Origin: JAYZVT01 sp050248375
Lineage (GTDB): Bacteria > Pseudomonadota > Alphaproteobacteria > Rhizobiales > Methyloligellaceae
DNA length: 22,270 nt
Direction: 5' to 3'
NCBI GenBank assembly: GCA_050248375.1
Contig: JBFWSL010000028.1
Coordinates: 1-22,270, forward strand
Shown here: positions 1-6,623 of the stretch, in pieces
Numbering within the stretch: the first letter of the stretch is position 1
Layout: every line of letters starts with the position of its first letter
Made by a program: the position numbers and the translations under genes
The notes under the pieces: generated by a model
Databases searched by the model: none
Told to the model about the DNA's origin: nothing
Seen by the model: only the letters and a program-made list of their open reading frames with translations

Positions 1-61
1 AGGGGTGGGGGTACGGCCGGCGGCGGCGAAGGCCCGGTACTCCAATCCAGACCGGGGTGGA

Positions 62-80
62 CCCCGGCTTGAAGCCGGGG
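62..80. repeat. Palindrome, 9-bp arms
   Basis: CCCCGGCTT and AAGCCGGGG form perfect 9-bp arms around one central base. It belongs to the same sequence style as the palindromes at 221-243 and 362-384 (GGCTTG centre). Confidence 0.7.
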
Positions 81-220
81 TTTCGGGTTGCTTGCGTGAA
101 CCCCTCCGAAACCCCGGGCTTGGCCCGCCTGCGGGGCCGAAGCCCCCTACGGCGCGGCGAAGGCCCGGGGTCCATGCCGCGGTCCGGTCGCACCGCAGCG
201 GTGGCGGCGAGGCCGCATGG

Positions 221-243
221 ATTGCCGGGTCAAGCCCGGTAAT
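221..243. repeat. Palindrome of the CCGGGCTTGACCCGG family
   Basis: The arms ATTGCCGGG and CCCGGTAAT pair with one mismatch around TCAAG. The 15-bp core at 225-239 is the exact reverse complement of the core of the palindrome nested at 1841-1861. It is preceded by ATGG and followed by GAC, the same context as the copy at 362-384. Confidence 0.75.
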
Positions 244-303
244 GACGAAGAAAGGGAAGGCCGGGCGATGGAGGCTGTGCAGGTTGCACACAGTCTGCTG
301 TCG

Positions 304-324
304 CCCCGGGATTTATTCCCGGGG
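304..324. repeat. Palindrome, 7-bp arms
   Basis: CCCCGGG and CCCGGGG flank a 7-nt loop ATTTATT. The A+T-rich loop differs from the CTTGA-type loops nearby, so this may be a second variant of the repeat. Confidence 0.6.
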
Positions 325-361
325 CCCATTGGCCTCGCAGCCAGGTGGAGAGGTGGAATGG

Positions 362-384
362 ATACCGGGGACAAGCCCCGGTAT
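362..384. repeat. Palindrome, perfect 9-bp arms
   Basis: ATACCGGGG and CCCCGGTAT pair perfectly around ACAAG. It is flanked by ATGG on the left and GAC on the right, as in the copy at 221-243. It lies about 30 bp beyond the protease stop codon, so it could sit at the 3' end of that transcript. Confidence 0.75.
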
Positions 385-414
385 GACACCGGGAAAGTGG
401 CGGGCCGCCCCCCG

Positions 415-1374
415 TCACCGCGCCCCGGCGATGGCCGGGTTGGGGATCCAGCCGTGTTTCGTGCGTGGGCTCCGGTCGCCGGCGGAAGGCGCGCCGAGCG
501 CCAGGATGGCCCGCTTCAGCTCCTGCGTGCCCCAGTCCGGGTTCCGCGCCTGCAGCCGGGCGGCCAGCGCGGCGATGCGCGGCGCGGCGAAGCTGGTGCC
601 GGAGACCTCCTTCGGGGCGCCGGTGTGGTCGATGGAGGCGATGCGTTCGCCGGGCGTGGAGATGTCCACCGACGTCACGCCCCAGTTGGACTCCTTCGGC
701 AGCCGCCCGAACGGATCGGTGGAGGTGACCACGATGGCGTTGGCGAGGCCGAAGCTCGCCGGATACACCGGCGTCTCGTCGATGTCGCGCCCGTCGTTGC
801 CGGCGGAGAGGACGAACAGCAGTTCGGGATGCGCCTCGGCCGCCGCGCGGAAGGGCTCCCAGTCGGCGCGCTTGTACCCCCCCAGCGACATGGCGACGAT
901 GCGCGCGGGGCCTTTCGCGATCTCCTCCACGATGCGCGCGAAGCTGCCGAAGTCGGCATGGCGGAACCGGTAGGGGGCGATGCGCGCCTGCGGCGCCTCC
1001 TTCAGGACGATGCCGGCGACGCTGGTGCCGTGGCGGCGGCCGCGCTCCGCGTCCTCGCCGGGCGCCAGGTCGAAGGGCCGGCGGTCGCCGTCCTGCGCGT
1101 CATAGCCGTGCAGCTCGCCGCGCTCGTTGCGCGCCAGCCTGGGGGCGACCGCATCGAGGGTGTAGTTGACGCCCGTGTCCACCACGGCCACGGCGACGCC
1201 TCCGGGGTCCTGGCCTTGCGGCACCGGCGGCTCGCCGGAACCGGCATCGGCGCGGGCGGGCAGCGCCAGCAGCAGGGCGAGAAAAAGCGCCGCGAACAGG
1301 CCGGCGGGGAGGGCCGCCGGGAGCCCGCGCGGGCCGTTGCAATCGCGCGGCTTGCCTTCTAACGTCCGGGCCAG
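415..1374 (-). CDS. Secreted subtilisin-like (S8) serine protease; start uncertain
   Basis: This is a subtilase of about 319 residues if read from the CTG at 1374. The catalytic triad is visible in order: Asp66 in VAVVDTGVN, His115 in RHGTSVAG and Ser261 in SGTSFAAP, with the oxyanion-hole Asn in LSAGNDG. A hydrophobic segment ending ALPARADA (about residues 19-44) looks like a signal peptide, so the product is probably exported. There is little room for an inhibitory propeptide. The start is the odd part: no ATG, GTG or TTG lies in frame between the signal peptide and the divergent gene at 1399. CTG at 1374 or ACG at 1365 would keep the signal peptide; the first usual start, GTG at 1224, would remove it. 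The final residues GWIPNPAIAGAR resemble the peptide read from the local palindromes, so the 3' end may be repeat-derived. Substrate unknown. Confidence 0.82.
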   Translation of the reverse strand: MARTLEGKPRDCNGPRGLPAALPAGLFAALFLALLLALPARADAGSGEPPVPQGQDPGGVAVAVVDTGVNYTLDAVAPRLARNERGELHGYDAQDGDRRPFDLAPGEDAERGRRHGTSVAGIVLKEAPQARIAPYRFRHADFGSFARIVEEIAKGPARIVAMSLGGYKRADWEPFRAAAEAHPELLFVLSAGNDGRDIDETPVYPASFGLANAIVVTSTDPFGRLPKESNWGVTSVDISTPGERIASIDHTGAPKEVSGTSFAAPRIAALAARLQARNPDWGTQELKRAILALGAPSAGDRSPRTKHGWIPNPAIAGAR

Positions 1375-1398
1375 CGAACGCCGAAGGAGACACGGAAC

Positions 1399-1764
1399 AT
1401 GGCTGAACAGACGGACGCATGGCCGAAGGAGCTGCGGCTCGGCAAGGACAGGGACAGCCTGACGGTCGCCTTCGACGACGGCGCGTCCTTCGTGCTCGCC
1501 GCGGAATATCTGCGCGTCATGAGCCCCAGCGCCGAGGTGCAGGGCCACAGCCCCGCCCAGCGCCAGACGGTGGGCTTCAAGCGCGATGTCCGCATCAGCT
1601 CGCTGGAGCCGGTCGGCAACTACGCGGTTCGTGTGGTCTTCGACGACGGGCATGACACGGGCCTGTTCAGCTGGGAGTATCTTTACGAACTCGGCCGCGA
1701 CCACGGCAAGCGCTGGGCGCAGTATCTGGAGGAACTGGAGGCCAAGGGGCTGGCGCGGGGATGA
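1399..1764 (+). CDS. DUF971 protein (gamma-butyrobetaine hydroxylase-like N-terminal domain)
   Basis: A 121-residue protein that is almost entirely one DUF971 (GBBH-like N-terminal) domain. The family pattern is clear: WPKELRL near the start, then VAFDDG, AEYLRVMSPSAEVQGH, EPVGNYAVRVVFDDGHDTG and FSWEYLYELG. In gamma-butyrobetaine hydroxylase this fold is the small N-terminal metal-binding domain; here the catalytic oxygenase domain is absent, as is usual for the bacterial stand-alone proteins, whose role is not firmly known. The start is supported by GAAGGAGA at 1382-1389, about 9 nt before the ATG. The gene is divergent from the protease with only a couple of dozen bases between them, so their control regions must overlap. 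No partner gene is evident. Confidence 0.85.
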   Translation: MAEQTDAWPKELRLGKDRDSLTVAFDDGASFVLAAEYLRVMSPSAEVQGHSPAQRQTVGFKRDVRISSLEPVGNYAVRVVFDDGHDTGLFSWEYLYELGRDHGKRWAQYLEELEAKGLARG

Positions 1765-1767
1765 CCG

Positions 1768-1810
1768 CATGACCCCGAAAAGTGGGAGCCGGTTTTCGGG
1801 CCGGGTCATG
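1768..1810. repeat. Palindromic repeat, intact copy
   Basis: A 43-bp element starting CATGACCCCGAAAAG and ending TTTTCGGGCCGGGTCATG. Arms pair CATGACC with GGTCATG and CCGAAAA with TTTTCGG. It resembles the intergenic element with a GAAAAGTGGGAACCGGTTTTC core that is widespread in Rhizobiales. It starts 4 bp after the DUF971 stop and could protect that mRNA end. Confidence 0.75.
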
Positions 1811-1821
1811 CGCAAAGTAAG

Positions 1822-1888
1822 CATGACCCCGAAAAGCATGCCCCCGGGCTTGACCCGGGGGTGGAACCGGTTTTCGGACCAGGTCATG
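1822..1888. repeat. Second copy of the palindromic repeat, interrupted
   Basis: It has the same outer arms as the copy at 1768-1810: CATGACCCCGAAAAG on the left, and TGGAACCGGTTTTCGG followed by GGTCATG on the right. It is 67 bp instead of 43 because its centre carries an extra segment of about 25 bp at 1837-1861. Confidence 0.75.
1837..1861. repeat. Palindrome nested inside the second repeat copy
   Basis: CCCCCGGG (1841-1848) and CCCGGGGG (1854-1861) are perfect arms around CTTGA. Its 15-bp core CCGGGCTTGACCCGG is identical, on the opposite strand, to the core at 225-239. Its position inside the other repeat looks like an insertion. Confidence 0.75.
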
Positions 1889-1901
1889 CGCCACCAACAA
1901 C

Positions 1902-2750
1902 TCAGAGCAGGCCTTCCGACTTCATCTGCCGGATCGTCGCCGCCGTGAGCGCCCTGCGCCCGGCCGCGTTTCCCGCCCGCACCGCCTCGCGCACCAGGTC
2001 GGCGTTGCCGGCGATCGGGCTGCCGTCGCGCAGATGCAGGTTGTTCTCCATGCCCACGCGCACATGCCCGCCCCTGGCGATCACCGCGTCGGCGCACTGG
2101 AACACCGATTTGCCGAAGGAGCAGAAGGACCACACCAGGTCCGGGTCGGTGTTCGCCTCCAGGAACGGGTCGAGGTCGGCCGGGTCCGCTTCCTGGCCTT
2201 TGGAGTATTTGCCCAGCACGAACAGCACGAAGGGCCTGGGGAAGGGGATCAGCCCGCGCGCCTTCAGCCCGATGAACCGCTTCAGGTCGCCCGCGTCATA
2301 CAGGATGAACTGCGGCCACACCGCCTCGTCGCGCATCCATTCCAGGAAGTCCGCGAACGCCTTTTCCGAAGCGCCCTCGGGGAACACCTCCGGCAGCGCC
2401 ATGGACACCGCTTCCGGCCGCACGTCGCGCACCACCCGCATCTGCTCGTCGGCGGAGTACCGGCCCACCGCCTCGGTGGTGATCTGCGCGATGAGGTTGT
2501 ACCCGGCCGTGCGTTCGATCTGGCTCAGCGCCTGCCGGTACAGGTCGGCGTCGAGGATGTGCTTTCCCTCCCGGTCGCGCACATGCACATGCACCATCGC
2601 CGCGCCCGCCTCGCGGCATCGGGCACAGTCCTCGCCGATCTCCGCCGGGGTGAGGGGAATGGCGGGATGGTCCGCCTTGGTGCGGCGCGCGCCGTTCGGC
2701 GCCGCCATCACGATCAGCCCGTTGCGCCGGCTGGCTTCGGAGTCCGGCAT
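1902..2750 (-). CDS. Beta-keto acid cleavage enzyme (BKACE, DUF849 family)
   Basis: A 282-residue protein of the BKACE family, TIM-barrel enzymes related to 3-keto-5-aminohexanoate cleavage enzyme. They react a beta-keto acid with acetyl-CoA to give acetoacetate and a new CoA ester. The metal-binding His pair is in MVHVHVRD (His54, His56), and the third ligand is probably Glu235 in HVRVGMENNL, where many members have GLEDN. The N-terminal IVMAAPNGARRTKADHPAIP block is also typical. The substrate cannot be read from the sequence. The ATG at 2750 lies 5 nt after the aminotransferase stop, so the two are almost certainly co-transcribed, and the pairing suggests that the aminotransferase makes the keto acid that this enzyme cleaves. 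The open frame continues upstream into the aminotransferase, but that part is out of frame with it. Confidence 0.88.
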   Translation of the reverse strand: MPDSEASRRNGLIVMAAPNGARRTKADHPAIPLTPAEIGEDCARCREAGAAMVHVHVRDREGKHILDADLYRQALSQIERTAGYNLIAQITTEAVGRYSADEQMRVVRDVRPEAVSMALPEVFPEGASEKAFADFLEWMRDEAVWPQFILYDAGDLKRFIGLKARGLIPFPRPFVLFVLGKYSKGQEADPADLDPFLEANTDPDLVWSFCSFGKSVFQCADAVIARGGHVRVGMENNLHLRDGSPIAGNADLVREAVRAGNAAGRRALTAATIRQMKSEGLL

Positions 2751-2755
2751 GGGCG

Positions 2756-4099
2756 TCAGGCCTGCACCGCCGCGAGGGCGTCCTGGAGCGTCCTGTCGAG
2801 AAGGCCCGCCAGCGTCTCCAGCTCGTCCTCGCTGATGATGAAGGGCGGCGCGACAAGCACATGGTCTCCCGCCTTGCCGTCGATGGTGCCCGCGTTGGGA
2901 TAGACGATCAGCCCGTTCTTGCGGGCGAGCGACTTGAACCTGCCCGCCAGCCCCCTGGCCGGATCGAAGGGCCGCTTGTCGGCCCGGTCCGCCACCAGCT
3001 CGATACCGACGAACAGCCCGCGCCCCCGGATGTCGCCCACATGGGGGTGCTGTCCGAACTTCTCCTGCAGCATCTTGCGGAAGGTTCCGGCCCGTGCCGT
3101 CACCCTGGCCAGCAGGCCGTCCTCCTCGATCACCTGCTGGATGGCCAGCGCCCCCGCGCACGCCGCCGCGTGGGCCATGTAGGTATGTCCGTGCTCGAAG
3201 GCGCCCGAGCCCCCGGCGATCAGGTCGGCATGCTCGCCGCGCACGATCATGGCGCCGATGGGCTGGTAGCCGCCGCCGAGCCCCTTGGCGGTCGCCACCA
3301 CGTCCGGCACCACCCCGTCCTGCTCGCAGGCGAACAGCGTGCCCGTGCGGCCCATGCCGCACATCACCTCGTCCAGGATCAGCAGCACGCCATGCTTGTC
3401 GCAGATGCGCCGGATTTCCCTGAAGTAGCCGGGCGGCGGCGCCACCGCGCCCATGGTCGAGCCCACCACGGTCTCCGCCGCGAAGGCCGCGACCGTGTCC
3501 GGCCCCAGCCTGAGAATCTCGTCCTCAAGCGCCCGCGCCGCGCGCTTGCCATAAGCCTCGTCGGTCTCGCCTTCCTCCTGCAGCCGGTAGGGATAGCAGG
3601 CCTCGATGTGGCTCATGGCGGGGCTGAGCATGGCGGCGTATTTCGCCCGCCGCGCCGCGTGGCCGCCGAGCGACAGTCCGCCCAGCGTGGCGCCGTGATA
3701 GGACTGCCGCCGCGCGATGAAGCGCGTGCGCTTGTCCTCCCCGCGCTCGATCTGCACCTGCCGGGCGAACTTGATGGCGGCCTCCATCGCCTCCGAGCCG
3801 CCGGCCACGAAGCATACCCGGTCGAGATCGCCGGGCGCGCGCTCTGCCAGCCAGGCTGCCAGTTTCTCCGCCGGCTCGTTGGTGAAGAAGGAGGTATGCG
3901 CGAAGGCGACTTTGTCGAGCTGCGCCTTGATCGCCGCGATGACGCGCGGATGGCCATGTCCGAGGCAGGAGACCGCCGCGCCGCCCGATCCGTCGAGATA
4001 ACGCTTGCCGGTGCTGTCGACCAGATAGACCCCTTCGCCGCCGGCCGCGACCGGATAGTCGCTCTTCAGGCTGCGGTGCAGGATATGGGACGTTGCCAT
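2756..4099 (-). CDS. Class III (omega-type) aminotransferase
   Basis: A 447-residue PLP-dependent fold-type I aminotransferase of the class III family. Key residues: Asp243 in LLILDEVMCGMGRTG contacts the pyridine nitrogen, Lys272 in ATAKGLGGGYQP forms the Schiff base, and SYHGATLG (133-140) stacks on the cofactor. The C-terminal VAPPFIISEDELE is also typical. Members act on omega-amino acids, beta-amino acids or diamines; the specificity is not readable here. Because BKACE follows by 5 nt, an amino donor whose keto product is a beta-keto acid is a reasonable inference. The ATG at 4099 has AGGAGC about 5 nt upstream. It lies 45 nt downstream of ppk2 on the same strand, with a hairpin between them. 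It is distinct from the biosynthetic argD at 14120. Confidence 0.9.
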   Translation of the reverse strand: MATSHILHRSLKSDYPVAAGGEGVYLVDSTGKRYLDGSGGAAVSCLGHGHPRVIAAIKAQLDKVAFAHTSFFTNEPAEKLAAWLAERAPGDLDRVCFVAGGSEAMEAAIKFARQVQIERGEDKRTRFIARRQSYHGATLGGLSLGGHAARRAKYAAMLSPAMSHIEACYPYRLQEEGETDEAYGKRAARALEDEILRLGPDTVAAFAAETVVGSTMGAVAPPPGYFREIRRICDKHGVLLILDEVMCGMGRTGTLFACEQDGVVPDVVATAKGLGGGYQPIGAMIVRGEHADLIAGGSGAFEHGHTYMAHAAACAGALAIQQVIEEDGLLARVTARAGTFRKMLQEKFGQHPHVGDIRGRGLFVGIELVADRADKRPFDPARGLAGRFKSLARKNGLIVYPNAGTIDGKAGDHVLVAPPFIISEDELETLAGLLDRTLQDALAAVQA

Positions 4100-4114
4100 G
4101 TTCGCTCCTGTCAG

Positions 4115-4138
4115 GCGCGGCGCCGGGGGCGCCAGCGC
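4115..4138 (-). other. Hairpin between ppk2 and the aminotransferase gene
   Basis: GGCGCC (4119-4124) and GGCGCC (4128-4133) pair around GGG, extended by GCGC on each side with one bulged A. No T-run follows, so it is not a clear terminator. It may separate ppk2 from the downstream pair by partial termination or RNA processing. Confidence 0.35.
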
Positions 4139-4144
4139 GCTCGC

Positions 4145-5017
4145 CTATGCGGAGGCGAGAAACTCGTTGCTGGAATCGATGATGTCCGGGTCGGGCGTGC
4201 CGACCGCATCGGCGTCCTTGCCCGTGTAATCGAGTTTGCTCAACACGTATGAGATGGCGGCGATGCGGGTGCGGCGCTTGTCGTTGGCCCGCACCACCGT
4301 CCAGGGCGTCTCTTCCCTGTGGGTATGCCGGAACATGTCGTCCCGCGCCCGGCTGTAGTCCTCCCACAGGTGGATTGCCGCCATGTCGATGTCGGTCAGC
4401 TTCCAGCGTTTCAGGGGATCCTTGCGCCGGGCGTGCAGCCGCTTGAGCTGCATTTCCCGCCCGATGGTCAGCCACAGCTTGAAGAAATGGATGCCGTCGC
4501 GCGCCAGCGCGCCCTCGAACACAGGCACTTCGTCGTAGAATTTCTCCACCTGTTCCGGCGCGCAGAAGCCCATCACCCGCTCGACCCCGGCCCGGTTGTA
4601 CCAGGAGCGGTCGAACATGACGATGTCGCCCGCCGTCGGCAGGTGCGGCACGTAACGCTGGAAATACCATTGGCCCTGCTCGGCCTCGGTGGGCTTGGAC
4701 AGCGCGACGGCGCGGGCGTGGCGGGGGTTCAGGTGCTGCATGAAGCGCTTGATGGTGCCGCCCTTGCCGGCCGCGTCCCGGCCCTCGAAGACGATAACGA
4801 CCCGCTCGCCCCTGGCGCGGGCCCAGTCCTGCATCTTCAGCAGTTCGATCTGAAGACGGTGAAGCTTCTTCTCGTATTTCTTCGTCTTCATACGCTTGTC
4901 ATACGGATAGCCTCCGCTTCGCAGGGCGGCCTTGTCTATCGATTCGGGCAGCGGGGCATCGAGATCGAACTCCGGAAAGTCCGGGGCGACAGGCCTGGCG
5001 GGACGGCTATCGTTCAT
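4145..5017 (-). CDS. Polyphosphate kinase 2, single-domain (class I PPK2)
   Basis: A 290-residue PPK2 of single-domain length. These enzymes move phosphate between polyphosphate and nucleoside diphosphates, in many class I members favouring NTP formation from polyphosphate. The Walker A motif is EGRDAAGKGG (78-87, Lys85), the Walker B region is DIVMFDRSWYNR (131-142, Asp136), and the lid segment HARRKDPLKRWKLTDID (195-211) follows. The N-terminal 45 residues are a variable extension. The ATG at 5017 has AAGGAG about 9 nt upstream. It is divergent from phoR across a short region, so polyphosphate metabolism is placed beside phosphate sensing. I saw no Pho box between the two genes, so phosphate control of ppk2 is not shown by the sequence. 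Confidence 0.92.
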   Translation of the reverse strand: MNDSRPARPVAPDFPEFDLDAPLPESIDKAALRSGGYPYDKRMKTKKYEKKLHRLQIELLKMQDWARARGERVVIVFEGRDAAGKGGTIKRFMQHLNPRHARAVALSKPTEAEQGQWYFQRYVPHLPTAGDIVMFDRSWYNRAGVERVMGFCAPEQVEKFYDEVPVFEGALARDGIHFFKLWLTIGREMQLKRLHARRKDPLKRWKLTDIDMAAIHLWEDYSRARDDMFRHTHREETPWTVVRANDKRRTRIAAISYVLSKLDYTGKDADAVGTPDPDIIDSSNEFLASA

Positions 5018-5152
5018 GACTGCAACTCCTTACGGGCGGGATACTAGCAGAGCCGGGCCCCGGGAAGGCAGGACATTAATCTCATGCGGCGGTGGCGGGT
5101 GCGCCGCCCGCAAGCCCATGTTACACAGTCGTCCCCGAAGGCAGGATGCGCC

Positions 5153-6547
5153 GTGACCATGGAACAGGCCCCACCCGGGAAGCTCGAAAGCCCGCAGCCC
5201 ATGCAGGCGGACACCGTTGCGCCGGCCCGCGCGGGCGCGTCCGGCGTGCTGCGCACGGTCATCGGCAGGCTCTCCGGCCGCCGCTGGCTGGTGCTGACCA
5301 GCATCCTCGTGGTTCTGGGTCTGGTGGCGGCTTTCGGTCTGTCCTGGCAGGGCGCCGGCGCGGCGGTCGCCATGCTGATTGCGGCGCTGGGACTGGTGCC
5401 GGGCGGTGAGGGCGCGGCCGGGAGCGCGCTGCTCGTGTCGCGCGGCCGGGACGGCGAACAGTCCCGCGACCTTGCCGCGCTCATCGACGCCATTCCCGAT
5501 CCAGCCATGCTCCTGACGCGCAACGGCAACGTCTATGCCGCCAACGCCAAGGCGCGCGAGCAATATGCCAATCTGCGCCGCGGCACCCATATCTCCGCCG
5601 CCGTGCGCCAGCCAGAGGTGCTGGACGCGCTGCGGCGCGCCAGCAAGTCGAGCGATCCGCAGACCGTGACCTTCACCCAGCGCGTGCCGGTGGAAAGCCG
5701 CATCGCGGCCACCCTGTCCACGCTGCATCCGCGGCGCGACGGCGGCCCCGGCGCGCCTTCCCTGCTCATCACCATGCGCGACCTGACGGAACAGGAGCGC
5801 CTCAACCAGATGCGCACCGAGTTCATCGCCAACGCCAGCCATGAACTGCGCACGCCGCTGGCCTCGCTGCTCGGCTTCGTGGAGACCCTACAGGGATCCG
5901 CCAGGGACGACCCGGCCGCGCGCGACCGGTTCCTTGGCATCATGGCGGCCCAGGCCCAGCGCATGACGCGGCTTATCGACGATCTGCTGTCGCTCAGCCG
6001 GGTGGAGATGCGCGCGCATCTGCGCCCCAACGCCGTCGTGGACATGGGTAGGACCGTCAGCGCCGTCGCCGACAGCATGGAGCCGGTGGCCGCCGCCGCC
6101 GGCGTCACCCTGGAGGTGGAAGTGCCCGCGGGCGCCGCTCCCGTCAGGGGCGACCGCGACGAGCTGGTGCAGGCGCTGCAGAACCTGATCCAGAACGCCA
6201 TCAAGTATGGCCGCAAGGGAGGCAAGGTGGCCGTCGCGCTGGCCCGGCGTCCCGCCGCCCAGGCGGGCGGTCCCGGCCGCATCGCGGTTTCCGTCACCGA
6301 CGACGGACCCGGCATCGCGCCCGACCACCTGCCGCGGCTGACCGAGCGCTTCTACCGTGTCGATGTCGCCTCCTCGCGCGAGAAGGGCGGCACCGGCCTC
6401 GGGCTGGCCATCGTCAAGCACATCGTCAACCGGCACCGCGGAAACCTGGAGATCCGCTCGATGCCGGGACGGGGCTCCACCTTCACGCTGGTGCTGGATG
6501 AGTCCGCCGGAAACGGCGAGCCGGGGCCGCGGACTGTTGGCGGATAA
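5153..6547 (+). CDS. Phosphate regulon sensor histidine kinase PhoR
   Basis: A membrane-bound sensor kinase of 464 residues from the GTG at 5153. Two hydrophobic segments (about 44-62 and 68-84) form a short hairpin with almost no periplasmic loop, as in PhoR, which senses through PstSCAB-PhoU rather than by an external domain. A PAS domain follows (about 105-210). The dimerisation domain carries the phosphorylated His230 in NASHELRTPL, and the ATPase domain has the N-box QNLIQNAIKYG (343-353), DDGPG (383-387) and GGTGLGLAI (412-420). For the start, AGGA at 5143-5146 fits GTG at 5153 (6 nt); ATG at 5159 is an alternative, and ATG at 5084 would add 23 basic residues. Its partner PhoB lies at the far end of the locus. 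Confidence 0.93.
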   Translation: MTMEQAPPGKLESPQPMQADTVAPARAGASGVLRTVIGRLSGRRWLVLTSILVVLGLVAAFGLSWQGAGAAVAMLIAALGLVPGGEGAAGSALLVSRGRDGEQSRDLAALIDAIPDPAMLLTRNGNVYAANAKAREQYANLRRGTHISAAVRQPEVLDALRRASKSSDPQTVTFTQRVPVESRIAATLSTLHPRRDGGPGAPSLLITMRDLTEQERLNQMRTEFIANASHELRTPLASLLGFVETLQGSARDDPAARDRFLGIMAAQAQRMTRLIDDLLSLSRVEMRAHLRPNAVVDMGRTVSAVADSMEPVAAAAGVTLEVEVPAGAAPVRGDRDELVQALQNLIQNAIKYGRKGGKVAVALARRPAAQAGGPGRIAVSVTDDGPGIAPDHLPRLTERFYRVDVASSREKGGTGLGLAIVKHIVNRHRGNLEIRSMPGRGSTFTLVLDESAGNGEPGPRTVGG

Positions 6548-6584
6548 GCGTTTTTCCACAACGCGATATTCTGGAAAGTGATTT

Positions 6585-6604
6585 CATGTCAATGATTTGA
6601 CATG
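6585..6604. promoter_or_regulatory. Inverted repeat upstream of the Pho boxes
   Basis: CATGTCAA and TTGACATG are perfect 8-bp arms separated by TGAT. The right arm runs into the first Pho-box-like sequence. It could be an additional operator or an imperfect upstream Pho box; no specific regulator can be named. Confidence 0.45.
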
Positions 6605-6619
6605 TCACAAAACCGCATC
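6602..6619 (+). promoter_or_regulatory. Pho box 1 (predicted PhoB site) of pstS
   Basis: ATGTCAC-AAAA-CCGCATC matches the layout of the PhoB site (CTGTCAT, 4 bp, CTGTCAC) well in the first half and weakly in the second. The next box begins exactly 22 bp downstream, two helical turns, as expected for PhoB dimers binding side by side. Confidence 0.65.
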
Positions 6620-6623
6620 TTCC

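Larger units (their letters stand above)
1..414. repeat. Non-coding region with a cluster of G+C-rich palindromes
   Basis: No convincing gene is seen here; the frames open across it look like by-products of high G+C. The stretch contains at least four clear inverted repeats (62-80, 221-243, 304-324, 362-384), a degenerate one at 114-127, and a 15-bp direct repeat GCGGCGAAGGCCCGG at 23-37 and 154-168. Most palindromes have a GGCTTG or CAAGCC centre. Read in frame, such elements give peptides like WIPGTSPGMT, a known signature of alphaproteobacterial intergenic palindromes. The role is unknown: mRNA 3' end structures or selfish REP-like elements are both possible. Confidence 0.7.

Noticed and set aside
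1..414. CRISPR array
   Set aside because: The repeats are palindromes of different sequence at irregular spacing, without constant-length spacers or cas genes.
415..2133. Long minus-strand frame that would extend the protease to 572 residues
   Set aside because: The upstream 250 residues run antisense through the DUF971 gene and the repeats, show no domain, and lack a ribosome site. High G+C keeps such frames open by chance.
1902..3362. BKACE frame continuing upstream into the aminotransferase, as if the two were fused
   Set aside because: The added part is the aminotransferase region in the wrong frame. The aminotransferase has its own intact frame and stop 5 nt before the BKACE ATG.
5018..5152. 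Pho box between ppk2 and phoR
   Set aside because: I looked on both strands for TGTCA-type repeats at 11-bp spacing. TTACACAGTC at about 5120-5130 is too poor a match to call.
5084..5158. Earlier ATG for PhoR at 5084
   Set aside because: It adds a short arginine-rich stretch not expected in PhoR. AGGA at 5143-5146 is well placed for GTG 5153. It cannot be fully excluded, because a purine-rich sequence also lies before 5084.
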